Source of the DNA: Anaerolineales bacterium
GTDB lineage: Bacteria > Chloroflexota > Anaerolineae > 4572-78 > J111
DNA: 19,461 bases
Assembly (NCBI GenBank): GCA_012032575.1
Contig: JAAUSP010000073.1
Span: forward strand, 1-19,461
Reading direction: 5' to 3'
Both the position numbers and the translations under genes were made by a program. Positions 8,488 to 16,099 of the stretch are shown in pieces; the stretch's first letter is position 1, and each line of letters begins with the position of its first letter. A model generated the notes under the pieces. It searched no databases. It saw only the letters and a program-made list of their open reading frames with translations, and was not told the DNA's origin.

Positions 8488-10258
8488 CTACAGAGGCCGG
8501 TTCATTAACGCCGACCGGGGATCAAGTTAACATTATACCAGGAAACCTTCACCACATTACTATTGTGCCTACCGGAACGGTGCAAGTAAATTCGGGAAAC
8601 AGTATTCCTTTTAATGCTGTTGGGTATGATGTATATGGTAACGAAACTGGGACAGGTCTTTTCAATTGGCACCTGTGGCCTGGTAGCGGCAACGGCATAT
8701 TAGCGAGTAATGGCGTTTTCACCGGGACAACTGCTGGTACCGTAGGAATTCAAGCCTCGCAGGGGACCTTTTACAGTTCAATACAAGATATTAATGTATT
8801 GCCAGGATTACCAATTACCGCTGTAGTCAGTGCCAGTCCGATAACAATTCCAGTTGGTGGTGTGACAAGTACCCTTACAATCACGGCGAGAGATGGTTTT
8901 GGCAACCTGGTAGCAAATAATACTTCGCTGAATGTAACTACGAATTTAGGGACGATTTCAGGATCAGCTACAACCCAAAATGGATTGCTAACCCGTATTC
9001 TGACCTCTGGAAGTTATCACGGACAAGCCACCATTTTTGTTAACGGGTTTGCAGCGAGCGGTGATAAAGTAAATTTTATTCCTAAATCACGAGTAACAGC
9101 CTACCCCACCAGTCTAAATGCTGATGGAATTAGCGAGACAACTTTAACCATCGAAATATTTGACTCAACAGGAGCAGCAGTGGCAGATGGTACGGTTCCT
9201 ACTGTTACTACTTCTTTAGGCACTTTGCTTGGTAACAGCGGCGTCGTTGATGGCAAATTAACCCGGACACTACGAGCTTCGCTTACACCTGGTGTTGCTG
9301 AGATTTTTGTCAACGGGCTTCAGGCTGAAGGAAGTATACCATTCCTAATTGGCCCGGCTTCTATTGCATATATTGAGGCTACTCCTCCATGGCTGATGGC
9401 TGATGGGATAAGTCAATCCGCCTTGACTATCAAGGTGCAGGATACTTATGGGCATATCATCACCAATACTGGCCCATTAACTGTAACTACCAATCGGGGA
9501 ACGATTAGCAGTTTTGTTCCCACCGTAAATGGTGTAACGACTCGCATACTTACCTCTAGCCTCGAAAGCGGAGCAGCAGTTATTTCGGTAGATGGATTGA
9601 CGGCCGATGGTGATGCAAAAATACACTTTGTGGGTAACTCACTCCAGAACAGTAGTTTCGAGATTGAGGGATTGACTGATTGGAGTGTAGGGCAGGTTAC
9701 TACTCCCACTGGTTCAACCCCTGCCTATTCTGCTTCTGTATTGAACAGCGACTCAATAGGAGGTATTTCGATAACATCGCCGAGTGGTTCTACGATGGTC
9801 AGGCTGGGGGCAACTACTACTAACAAAAGCGACCATCAATTAAGTGAGGTTTGGTTAAGTCAGCCTGTTTATATTGCGACTGGTGGTTTGACCCAACTCA
9901 CTTTTGAATATCGTATCTTGAGCTATGATGTTGCTGTAGGTTCCCCTAATAATGGCTATAAAGAGTGGGATCCTTTTGAGGTTTATCTGAATGGTCGAGA
10001 AGTAATGCAAGATGGCGTACCTTGGTCTCAAGAATGGAACAATTGGTACCAAGACCTGCCAACGTCACCAAAAGACTTGGGCTGGAAGCAGGCAGTACTT
10101 GATCTGAGTCCCTATGCGGGGCAGGTAGTCACCCTGGAGTTTCGCGTGCCAAACCGCCAGTCTCCACGTGATAATACTTGGGTGTATTTAGATGGCTTTA
10201 ATTTAGTCCATCGGCAATGGTGCTTCATCAGGTTTATTTGCCGCAAGTTAATCGGTAA
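8481..10258 (+). CDS. Giant Ig-repeat secreted surface protein, C-terminal part
   Basis: Continuation of the gene starting at 2119. It begins by completing module 20, then has another variant module (nt ~8556; IPFNAVGYDVYGNETG with Trp), three standard Big_1-like modules, and a C-terminal domain (nt ~9640-10200) of different type. That domain opens with LQNSSFEIEGLTDWS and includes VYIATGGLTQLTFEYRI and WVYLDGFN, resembling jelly-roll, carbohydrate-binding-like domains of secreted proteins. Taken literally this frame runs on to 10379 and overlaps the convergent kinase gene with an implausible Arg/Phe-rich tail. Adding one T at 10202-10204 instead gives a tail SPSAMVLHQVYLPQVNR and a TAA at 10256-10258, which ends before the kinase. 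The first in-frame ATG (8565) is an internal Met, not a start. No LPXTG motif or C-terminal membrane anchor is visible. Confidence 0.8.
10200..10206 (+). other. Frameshift site 2, near the 3' end of the giant surface gene
   Basis: After WVYLDGFN the current frame yields non-homologous sequence. A T added to the TTT at 10202-10204 moves reading to a frame that was closed by TAA at 10199 but is open from 10202, ending at 10258. A competing repair in the remaining frame would give a tail ending GASSGLFAAS at 10251. I prefer the first because it ends in a YLP-type terminus and needs the same kind of one-base loss as the other sites. Confidence 0.6.
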
Positions 10259-10291
10259 ATATGTGCTGAGTGAAAAATTAACGTCAGGCTT

Positions 10292-12910
10292 TTATCGGTT
10301 ATCGTTTTTTAGGGGAAGAGTAACGGTTACTGTTACTCCTGGGCTACCTTGGTTATTGTTAATCGTAATATTGCCTTGATGGTACTCGACTATGGTGCGG
10401 CAAGTATAAAGACCTAAGCCTAACCCTTGTCCAGGGGATTTTGTAGTAAAAAACGGCCGGAACAGATGCTCCTGGTATTCAGGAGCAATGCCTTGTCCAT
10501 TATCTGTGATTTGCACCTGAATAAAGTTTGCCTCGGATTTAGCAGCCGTTATTCTTACATGCCCCCTTTCTCCCCTTTCTATAATTGCATCACGTGCATT
10601 GAGTAACAAATTCATCCATAACATCTTTAAGTGGCTGGCGCTGCCGATAATAGGATTGAGCTGATCTACTCGTTTAATAACCTCAATATTGCTTTTACGC
10701 AGTGGATGAGCCACTAACGCCAACGCATCCTCCAGAGTGTCCTCAATATCGGTTTCGAACCACTCATAGCTGTCCTGGGTGGAAAAATCAAGGAGGTTCT
10801 GCACTATTTGGCGAATTTGGGTACCAGCTTCAACAATATCTTGAATAATAGGATAATCTGGCGAGTCAAGACTAGCTTCTAGTTGCATCAACTGGCTATT
10901 GGCAATAACAACCGTGAGAGGGTTGTTAATTTGATGAGCAATACTGGAGGCCAAACGCCCCACGGCAGCCAAATTGGCTGAACGAAACAATGACGCTTGT
11001 AACTGTCGTTTTTCTGAGACATCTTGGGCCAGAATAATAACCTGGCTTACTTTGGCATCTTTTTCGTCCTGGCGAAAGAAATTAGAAGAAGTTGGCACGA
11101 GAAAAATGGGATAAGTGCGCACATCGCGGTCGGTGAATGGTCCTCGGTGAGGACTATCAGTTTGACTTTCCCAGTTCCCCTCGCTTCCGGTTTCAAATGT
11201 ATTCAGCACGATTCTGGTCATCGCTGAGGTGGCTTCGTTCCATAACGAAGTGTCACAAGTCTGTCCAAGTAACGATTCTGAGGTCCGATCCAGGCGTTTG
11301 GCTTCTGCCTGATTAATGGCTACGATGCGCAGGTGACGATCCACAATATAGAGTCCGTCTGTGATACCATCAAACAAGGCTTGCAGGGTTCGATGGCTGC
11401 GCAATATCTCTTCTTGCTGATGAGCTAACTGCTTTAATCGCTGCCGAACTTCTTCATAAAGGCGAGCATTTTCAATAGCAGTGGTCGCTTGAGCGGCAAT
11501 CACTTGTACCAGCCGTACATCGTCAGTAGAGAAGGAATTGGACTTTTCGCTGCCTAACTCTAATACACCTACCGGCGGGTTACTGGTGCGAACCAAAGGA
11601 ACGGCCATCCAGGTGAGAATTTTGTATGAATCAATAGGGGTTTCAGTTAGGGTAGTGGGGCTAGCCTGGACATTTATAACAGTGACCTCCTGTTCGATAT
11701 GATGATTATCTTCGTAGTGTTTTAAGAGGTTCCAGGCAATTTCAGCAGATTGGCGACGATCAGCGTCCGATAAAATAAGTTCCTCACCGAGCGTTATAAC
11801 CGGACCAATACGATGACTATCTGGTGAATAAAGGTAAATATTCCCAATTGAGGCACCCGTTAAACTGCGAGTGATTGCCAGGGTTGTCGTTAGCGTTTCC
11901 TGTAGATCAAGATGACGATTGAGCGCCTGACCTGCTTCAGAGAGAGCTTCAAGCTCATCAACCCGCCGAGCCTCAGCATAAAGCCGCGCATTTTGAATGG
12001 CAATAGCTGCCTGATTAGCTAACATTGTTAAGAGTTGACTATAATCGCTATTAAATGCTGCGGGACGTAAACTGACAATAGCTAATGCCCCCAGTGATAC
12101 ACCGGCCAGAGTCATTGGCTCAATAACAAGTAGCCTTTCTTCTGTTGCGAGTGAATCAGCTTCAGGGCGTTGATCTCCCTGTGCCTGCCGCGTTGGGGAA
12201 AACGAGAAGTCTTTGGGAGACAGCCAGTGAGGTTGGTAAAGAGTTTGCTTGCTTTGCAATACTTCAGCTATTACGGTATCGGTCAGGGGGGAAATAGGTA
12301 TCTCTACTCGTTCGCCAGTCAAGCCGGTAACTTTCAATTCAGTCTCGGTTACTTTGAAGTAAATTAATACCAGTTCGACCTGCGGGAATATCTCAATGGC
12401 GGCTTCCAAAACAGTATGAATTACTTCCTGTTGATCTAAAACTGTCACAATGCGTTGACCCGCTTTGACCATAGCATTCCGAGCACTTACCTGGAGTTGT
12501 AGGTTGGCCAGCAAATCTTCCTTCTCCAGTTTCAGGCGGCGATATGCCAGTGCCTGCTGGACACTATGGATTAGTTCCTCTAAATTGAAGGGTTTTGTGA
12601 GATAATCGTGTGCGCCCTGGCGCAAGGCCTCAATTGCTGTATTTAAGGCCCCGTGAGCTGTGATCAGGATCACTTCAGTTGTGGGTAGATGGGATTTGAC
12701 TCGGGTTAGAACATCCAGACCACTTATTCCCGGCATCATCAAATCGGTAATAATTAGCTCAAAGGCTTGATCAGCGGTCAGAATTTCCAGGGCGTGCTGA
12801 CCATCTTTTGCCGTTTCAACAAGATAGCCTTCTTCAGCCAGAGCCAATTTAATTAGCTCTCGTACCTTATCTTCATCGTCAACGATTAAGATACGTTCTG
12901 TTGTGTCCAT
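10292..12910 (-). CDS. Hybrid sensor histidine kinase, REC-GAF-GAF-PAS-HisKA-HATPase
   Basis: 872 residues with no membrane segment, so a cytoplasmic sensor kinase. An N-terminal receiver domain (~6-120) has the acidic pair Asp11/Asp12, phosphoacceptor Asp56 (ITDLMMPG), Thr84 and Lys106 (YLTKPF). Two GAF domains follow (~155-305 and ~320-485), each ending in the typical A-I-x-N-A-R-L-Y helix, then a PAS domain (~505-635; ALFDGITDGLYIVDRHLRIVAIN). The transmitter has His659 in SSIAHQINNPLT, N-box NLLLNARDAI (767-776), G1 DNGQGI (803-808), F-box FRPFFTTK and G2 GQGLGLGL, all intact. It starts 24 bases after the response-regulator gene on the same strand, with only a weak GGAAA ribosome site, so the two are probably one operon and a cognate pair. 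The GAF/PAS ligand is unknown. The C-terminal end faces the giant surface gene with a 33-base gap after repair. Confidence 0.92.
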   Translation of the reverse strand: MDTTERILIVDDEDKVRELIKLALAEEGYLVETAKDGQHALEILTADQAFELIITDLMMPGISGLDVLTRVKSHLPTTEVILITAHGALNTAIEALRQGAHDYLTKPFNLEELIHSVQQALAYRRLKLEKEDLLANLQLQVSARNAMVKAGQRIVTVLDQQEVIHTVLEAAIEIFPQVELVLIYFKVTETELKVTGLTGERVEIPISPLTDTVIAEVLQSKQTLYQPHWLSPKDFSFSPTRQAQGDQRPEADSLATEERLLVIEPMTLAGVSLGALAIVSLRPAAFNSDYSQLLTMLANQAAIAIQNARLYAEARRVDELEALSEAGQALNRHLDLQETLTTTLAITRSLTGASIGNIYLYSPDSHRIGPVITLGEELILSDADRRQSAEIAWNLLKHYEDNHHIEQEVTVINVQASPTTLTETPIDSYKILTWMAVPLVRTSNPPVGVLELGSEKSNSFSTDDVRLVQVIAAQATTAIENARLYEEVRQRLKQLAHQQEEILRSHRTLQALFDGITDGLYIVDRHLRIVAINQAEAKRLDRTSESLLGQTCDTSLWNEATSAMTRIVLNTFETGSEGNWESQTDSPHRGPFTDRDVRTYPIFLVPTSSNFFRQDEKDAKVSQVIILAQDVSEKRQLQASLFRSANLAAVGRLASSIAHQINNPLTVVIANSQLMQLEASLDSPDYPIIQDIVEAGTQIRQIVQNLLDFSTQDSYEWFETDIEDTLEDALALVAHPLRKSNIEVIKRVDQLNPIIGSASHLKMLWMNLLLNARDAIIERGERGHVRITAAKSEANFIQVQITDNGQGIAPEYQEHLFRPFFTTKSPGQGLGLGLYTCRTIVEYHQGNITINNNQGSPGVTVTVTLPLKNDNR

Positions 12911-12934
12911 AAATAAATTTTCCAGAAGATTTCA

Positions 12935-13633
12935 CTATTCAGTGGCAATGGTGTATCCGTGCCGAGGTACGGTGAGGATAAAGCGAGGGGTCTGACTATC
13001 AGGCTCAATCTTAAGCCGGAGATTTCTAATATGCATCCGAACCAAATCAGGACTGCCGGTATCACTGGGATAATCCCATAGTTCCCGCAAAAGACGCTCG
13101 CCGCTAAATACCTGGCCCGGATGGCTCATCAGGTGATACATCAGATCAAATTCTACGGGCGTAAGCAAAACGGTTTTTTCGCCTGTGCTGAGTTGGTAAT
13201 TCTGACAGTTAAGTACGAGCGGCCCAATGCTAAGCTGGTCAACACCTGATTTGGATGTTTGAGCGGCAGTGCGCCGGGTAATTGCTTGCACCCGCAGCAA
13301 AAGCTCACGCACATCAAAGGGCTTGGTCAAGTAATCATCAGCTCCGGCTTCGAATCCTTCTATTCTATCTTCCACTCGTCCGCGGGCGGTAAGAAAGAGA
13401 ATCGGCACGGATTTCAATGTGGGGTCAGCTCGCAATTCTCGACACACCTGCAGCCCATCCATCCCAGGCATAATGATATCAAGGATAATCAAATCGGGTT
13501 TTTCCCGTCGAGCGATTTTTAGCGCATCGCCGCCGTTATTGGCCACCCGGACCTGATATTCCTCGCGCCGCAGGCTGCGTTCAATACTCAGTGCCACCCG
13601 TTCTTCATCGTCAACAACTAAAATGTTTCCCAC
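12935..13633 (-). CDS. OmpR/PhoB-family DNA-binding response regulator
   Basis: 232 residues. The receiver domain (1-~118) has Asp8/Asp9, phosphoacceptor Asp52 (LDIIMPGMDG), Thr82 and Lys104 (DDYLTKPF). The C-terminal winged-helix domain (~135-230) is the Trans_reg_C type, with LTPVEFDLMYHLMSHPGQVFS, the recognition-helix region SPDLVRMHIRNLRLKI and the terminal hairpin RFILTVPRHGYTI. The start is GTG at 13633-13631, with GAGGTG about 9 bases upstream; an upstream ATG (13649) is out of frame. It precedes the hybrid kinase on the same strand, and phosphorylated regulator should bind direct or inverted repeats at target promoters. The palindrome at 13653-13684, just upstream of its start, is a candidate autoregulatory site. 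Confidence 0.93.
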   Translation of the reverse strand: MGNILVVDDEERVALSIERSLRREEYQVRVANNGGDALKIARREKPDLIILDIIMPGMDGLQVCRELRADPTLKSVPILFLTARGRVEDRIEGFEAGADDYLTKPFDVRELLLRVQAITRRTAAQTSKSGVDQLSIGPLVLNCQNYQLSTGEKTVLLTPVEFDLMYHLMSHPGQVFSGERLLRELWDYPSDTGSPDLVRMHIRNLRLKIEPDSQTPRFILTVPRHGYTIATE

Positions 13634-13652
13634 AATTCTGACACCTCATTGT

Positions 13653-13684
13653 AGTATGGTAACTGAATCTTATTTTACCATACT
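13653..13684 (-). promoter_or_regulatory. 10-bp perfect inverted repeat upstream of the response regulator
   Basis: AGTATGGTAA (13653-13662) and TTACCATACT (13675-13684) are perfect arms around a 12-base spacer, so the half-site centres are 22 bp apart, about two helical turns. The element sits ~20 bases before the GTG start and after the stop of the glycoside hydrolase gene. No clear T-run follows on the minus strand, so an operator is more likely than a terminator. The rest of the 107-base gap shows nothing distinctive. Confidence 0.55.
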
Positions 13685-13740
13685 TTTGCCTTATGTGCAT
13701 TTAAGGGCCATCAAAACCGGACAGGTTAACTCTTGTCTCG

Positions 13741-14913
13741 CTAAAGTTTGGTTATTTTTACCTCATCAAGGGTCATTTTTTCTTCATCAAAAACAAAAGA
13801 GATGCGATATTTTTTGAGAATTTCTACACCTAGATCGGCCGGCCGCTCTTTGGGCGTGAGTTTTTGCCGCTGAAACAGCACATAAAAGGAACGAGGCCCC
13901 GTATCACTGCCGGGGGCCGGCCGAGGAGGCGTTGCTTGAAGATTGGCGGCCCCATCGGAAAAGTTGTTACCGTCTTGAACCCACACCGTGATTTTCTGTC
14001 CGGCGGCCAAACCAATGTTTCCGGCGGCCTCCTGAGCAGGTTTGTCGGGCCGCATAGGCGGTGCCGCCTCATTAGCGCGGCGTCCCTCCCAGGTCCAGGC
14101 GATAAGCGGGGCAGCGCCTCTGACCGGCTGCCCATTCTGGTCAACCAGATCAATATAAAGGTACTGTTTTGAGCCGCCTTCGACTGCCGTTAATTGACGG
14201 ACGCCAATCAACCGCCACACTTCAGCCGCAGTTTGGCCCTGATTGTCGAGTGCCGCTTTTTTGATACTCACGCCGGCAGCTTCGGCGTTGTTATAGGCTT
14301 CACCACCTTTGGTGTAATAATTTAACATTGTCTGCCGCCACTGTGGTATGTTGAGCATCGCTTCAGCCGTCCCTTCTACTTTTCTAAAAGTCAGGTAATA
14401 ATCCACCATTTGAAAGCCGCCTTCACTGCCATTACCAACCCCACTGAGAATATCAGAAGGCTGGTTGTGAAGGCCAATCCGAAATGTTCCCAGCGGGGCG
14501 CTAAACATGGGCAGATTGCCCCAATACTGGTCGGCTTTGCCTTTGGTAGGGGCAGTTCTGGCTTGATTATCTTTGGCGTAAGCTACAAAAGTGACGCCTT
14601 CCTGGGCGATGCCGTTGGCATCTTCAACTTTAACGTAAATATAACCATTGCCCTTTTCTTTGAATTGAACCTCATTGAGCCGCCAAAAAGTATGCTGGCC
14701 CTGATACGGCTCCAGTTGCACCATCGGTTCCAAAAATTTGAGCCGTTCATCAATGCGCCGGTCTTCAAATTTCTGCGCCTGGTAGTACTGCTGTACAACA
14801 GGCAAGACTGGGCCATTCGCTCGCACTTTCCCCGGATCGTTCTTTAACATCTGCACCAGCGGCAGTTCCTCTTGCAGTCCCCATTCGCGATCATAAATAT
14901 TGGTCAGCCACGG
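13741..14913 (-). CDS. Glycoside hydrolase, C-terminal beta-domain part (after frameshift)
   Basis: C-terminal ~390 codons of the gene that starts at 15938. Read without repair, it would begin at an internal ATG (14856), but the same frame is open to 14922 and supplies PWLTNIYDREWGLQEELPL, which joins smoothly to the end of the upstream part. After a helical stretch (VVQQYYQAQKFEDRRIDERL), it holds two beta-sandwich-like regions sharing the motif V.D.NG....G: YVKVEDANGIAQEGVTFVAY and YIDLVDQNGQPVRGAAPLIA. These look like Ig- or carbohydrate-binding-type accessory domains. I do not recognise a named family. It ends in a charged segment (EEKMTLDEVKITKL). The response regulator lies 107 bases downstream on the same strand, but the intervening palindrome suggests separate control. 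Confidence 0.75.
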   Translation of the reverse strand, partial: PWLTNIYDREWGLQEELPLVQMLKNDPGKVRANGPVLPVVQQYYQAQKFEDRRIDERLKFLEPMVQLEPYQGQHTFWRLNEVQFKEKGNGYIYVKVEDANGIAQEGVTFVAYAKDNQARTAPTKGKADQYWGNLPMFSAPLGTFRIGLHNQPSDILSGVGNGSEGGFQMVDYYLTFRKVEGTAEAMLNIPQWRQTMLNYYTKGGEAYNNAEAAGVSIKKAALDNQGQTAAEVWRLIGVRQLTAVEGGSKQYLYIDLVDQNGQPVRGAAPLIAWTWEGRRANEAAPPMRPDKPAQEAAGNIGLAAGQKITVWVQDGNNFSDGAANLQATPPRPAPGSDTGPRSFYVLFQRQKLTPKERPADLGVEILKKYRISFVFDEEKMTLDEVKITKL

Positions 14914-15938
14914 CCCTGATGCTCAAACCCCGGCGATTGCACCCCAAACTTGGCGACTCCGGCAATCCAGGGCATCAACGCCAGCATGTAATCGGGCAGA
15001 GGATAATTGAACATGGCCATCGTCAATTCAGAGGTGCGTTGCGGGGTAGGCTTGGGATAGCGCGGGTCATCCCCGCCCGTTGTCCCCGCCCGTTGCAGCA
15101 CATTATACCCGCCTTCGGTCATCATCATGGCCACCGAGTGTCCGCAGGCGTCCCGGACTAATTTGTCCATCCGTTCAAAAGCCCGAAAACAGGTCCAATC
15201 GTCATAAATGGTAATCTTGGGGTCAGCCAGTTTCTGCCGGACTTCGGAGATACGGGAATGGTTCCAGCGATCCCAGACAATATTGGCAATTTCCGGCCGG
15301 CCATCACCGGCGGCCAGCCACTCGGCCTGGCTGAGGGGTTGGCCCAGATCGGCAATACCATCATTGGGATAGGCAAGCGGGCGGCCCAGGCAGTAGTTGT
15401 GCAACGCTACCACCATCTTCTCAAAAACATCCCGGCGACCACGTTGGACAATGATCTCAAAGGGATTCCCCTCACCCCCCGGCCCAAAAGCCGGAAACAC
15501 GGCAATTGCGCCTACTTTGGCCAGCTTGTCGCAGTCATCCAGATAATAAGTAATGACTTGCTGCAGCCAGTTATCCGGTCGCCGCCCCCCCCATTCCAGA
15601 TTCAAATCCGGCTCATTGCGAGTTTCAAAGTAGACGGCCCCATACCGTTCATAGAGAGCTTTCGCATAATCTGTTTCGCGTGAAGTCAGATAGCCTGGAT
15701 AACTGGGCTGGCGATACAGCCGGACCACCGGCATGATCCCCAGATTGGTCAGCCGGGCGACCAGCCCTTTGGCCGAGCCGCCGCCATCGTCATTGATCTT
15801 TACCCATTTGATATGCGTGGCCAGCAGAAAATCACGCCAAAAGGGCCAATTTTCCTGGCCCCACCGGGCCGGGGCCGGCGACCAATGCACCCCGCGCCCG
15901 GTATCGTTAAGCGGTCGAGGATAATCCTGCAAACCCAT
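14904..15938 (-). CDS. Clan GH-A-like glycoside hydrolase (cellulase-like TIM barrel), catalytic part
   Basis: N-terminal 344 codons of a ~732-residue protein. The fold reads as a (beta/alpha)8 barrel: opening GRGVHWSPAP, beta strands IKWVKIND and MPVVRLY, then AVYFETRNEPDLNLEW with Asn108-Glu109, the classic Asn-Glu acid/base pair of clan GH-A. MMMTEGGYN contains Glu275, a good candidate nucleophile near the end of strand 7. LMPWIAGV would be strand 8. Substrate is not predictable; cellulase-like is a fold-level label. No signal peptide is seen from the ATG at 15938, which has AAGGAT about 7 bases upstream, so export is uncertain. It is divergent from the GntR-type regulator. The frame stops prematurely at 14904 because of frameshift site 3 and continues as the 13741-14913 part. 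Confidence 0.78.
   Translation of the reverse strand: MGLQDYPRPLNDTGRGVHWSPAPARWGQENWPFWRDFLLATHIKWVKINDDGGGSAKGLVARLTNLGIMPVVRLYRQPSYPGYLTSRETDYAKALYERYGAVYFETRNEPDLNLEWGGRRPDNWLQQVITYYLDDCDKLAKVGAIAVFPAFGPGGEGNPFEIIVQRGRRDVFEKMVVALHNYCLGRPLAYPNDGIADLGQPLSQAEWLAAGDGRPEIANIVWDRWNHSRISEVRQKLADPKITIYDDWTCFRAFERMDKLVRDACGHSVAMMMTEGGYNVLQRAGTTGGDDPRYPKPTPQRTSELTMAMFNYPLPDYMLALMPWIAGVAKFGVQSPGFEHQGRG
14911..14916 (-). other. Frameshift site 3, inside the glycoside hydrolase gene
   Basis: On the minus strand the upstream frame ends FEHQGRG-stop, with the TGA at 14906-14904. Adding one C to the CC pair that is complementary to GG 14912-14913 gives FEHQGPWLTNIYDREWGL and continues in the downstream frame, which is open from 14922. 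The merged product is about 732 residues. As at the other sites, a single base is missing from a short run. Confidence 0.8.
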
Positions 15939-15973
15939 AATGGTATCCTTACTTTTAAGGTTAAAGAGCCTCT

Positions 15974-16001
15974 ATTTTACCAATAAGCCGCTGAGTTTGA
16001 A
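15974..16001 (-). promoter_or_regulatory. Possible promoter of the glycoside hydrolase gene
   Basis: On the minus strand TTCAAA (complement of 15996-16001) and TAAAAT (complement of 15974-15979) are 16 bases apart, with a leader of ~30 bases to the ATG. The -35 half overlaps the inverted repeat at 15995-16019. The hexamers match the consensus only partly. Confidence 0.3.
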
Positions 16002-16019
16002 AATTATAAGACTTCAAAC
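15995..16019. promoter_or_regulatory. Inverted repeat in the divergent intergenic region (candidate operator)
   Basis: GTTTGAA (15995-16001) and TTCAAAC (16013-16019) are perfect 7-base arms around 11 bases. The element sits in the 161-base region between the divergent hydrolase and regulator genes, touching a putative hydrolase -35 and lying just upstream of the regulator's putative -35. The geometry suits a dimeric repressor such as the adjacent GntR-type protein, but that link is inferred only from position. Confidence 0.4.
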
Positions 16020-16027
16020 CGCTGGTT

Positions 16028-16056
16028 TTGCCCTCTCTTTACCACCTGAGTATAAT
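16028..16056 (+). promoter_or_regulatory. Probable promoter of the GntR-type regulator gene
   Basis: TTGCCC (16028-16033) and a perfect TATAAT (16051-16056) are spaced by 17 bases. Transcription from ~16063 would give a ~37-base leader to the ATG at 16100. This also argues against a start at the in-frame ATG at 16028, which would overlap the -35. Confidence 0.55.
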
Positions 16057-16099
16057 TGCATCCACTCAACTATACACTTTCAGCATCAGCGCTCGCGGC

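Noticed and set aside
10247..10282. GTTAAT...ATTAAC inverted repeat as a bidirectional terminator
   Set aside because: Six A/T-rich pairs around a 24-base loop with no adjacent T-run on either strand; too weak to call.
10259..10379. Overlap of the giant gene with the kinase gene
   Set aside because: The overlap exists only if the second frameshift is ignored; the residues after DGFN in that frame do not resemble a secreted protein.
14410..14847. Plus-strand 145-codon frame opposite the hydrolase C-terminal part
   Set aside because: Shadow frame with no domain signal, antisense to the well-supported beta-domain region.
16028..16099. Upstream ATG start for the GntR-type regulator
   Set aside because: The added 24 residues are not GntR-like and the segment holds the TATAAT promoter; the family homology begins at ATG 16100.
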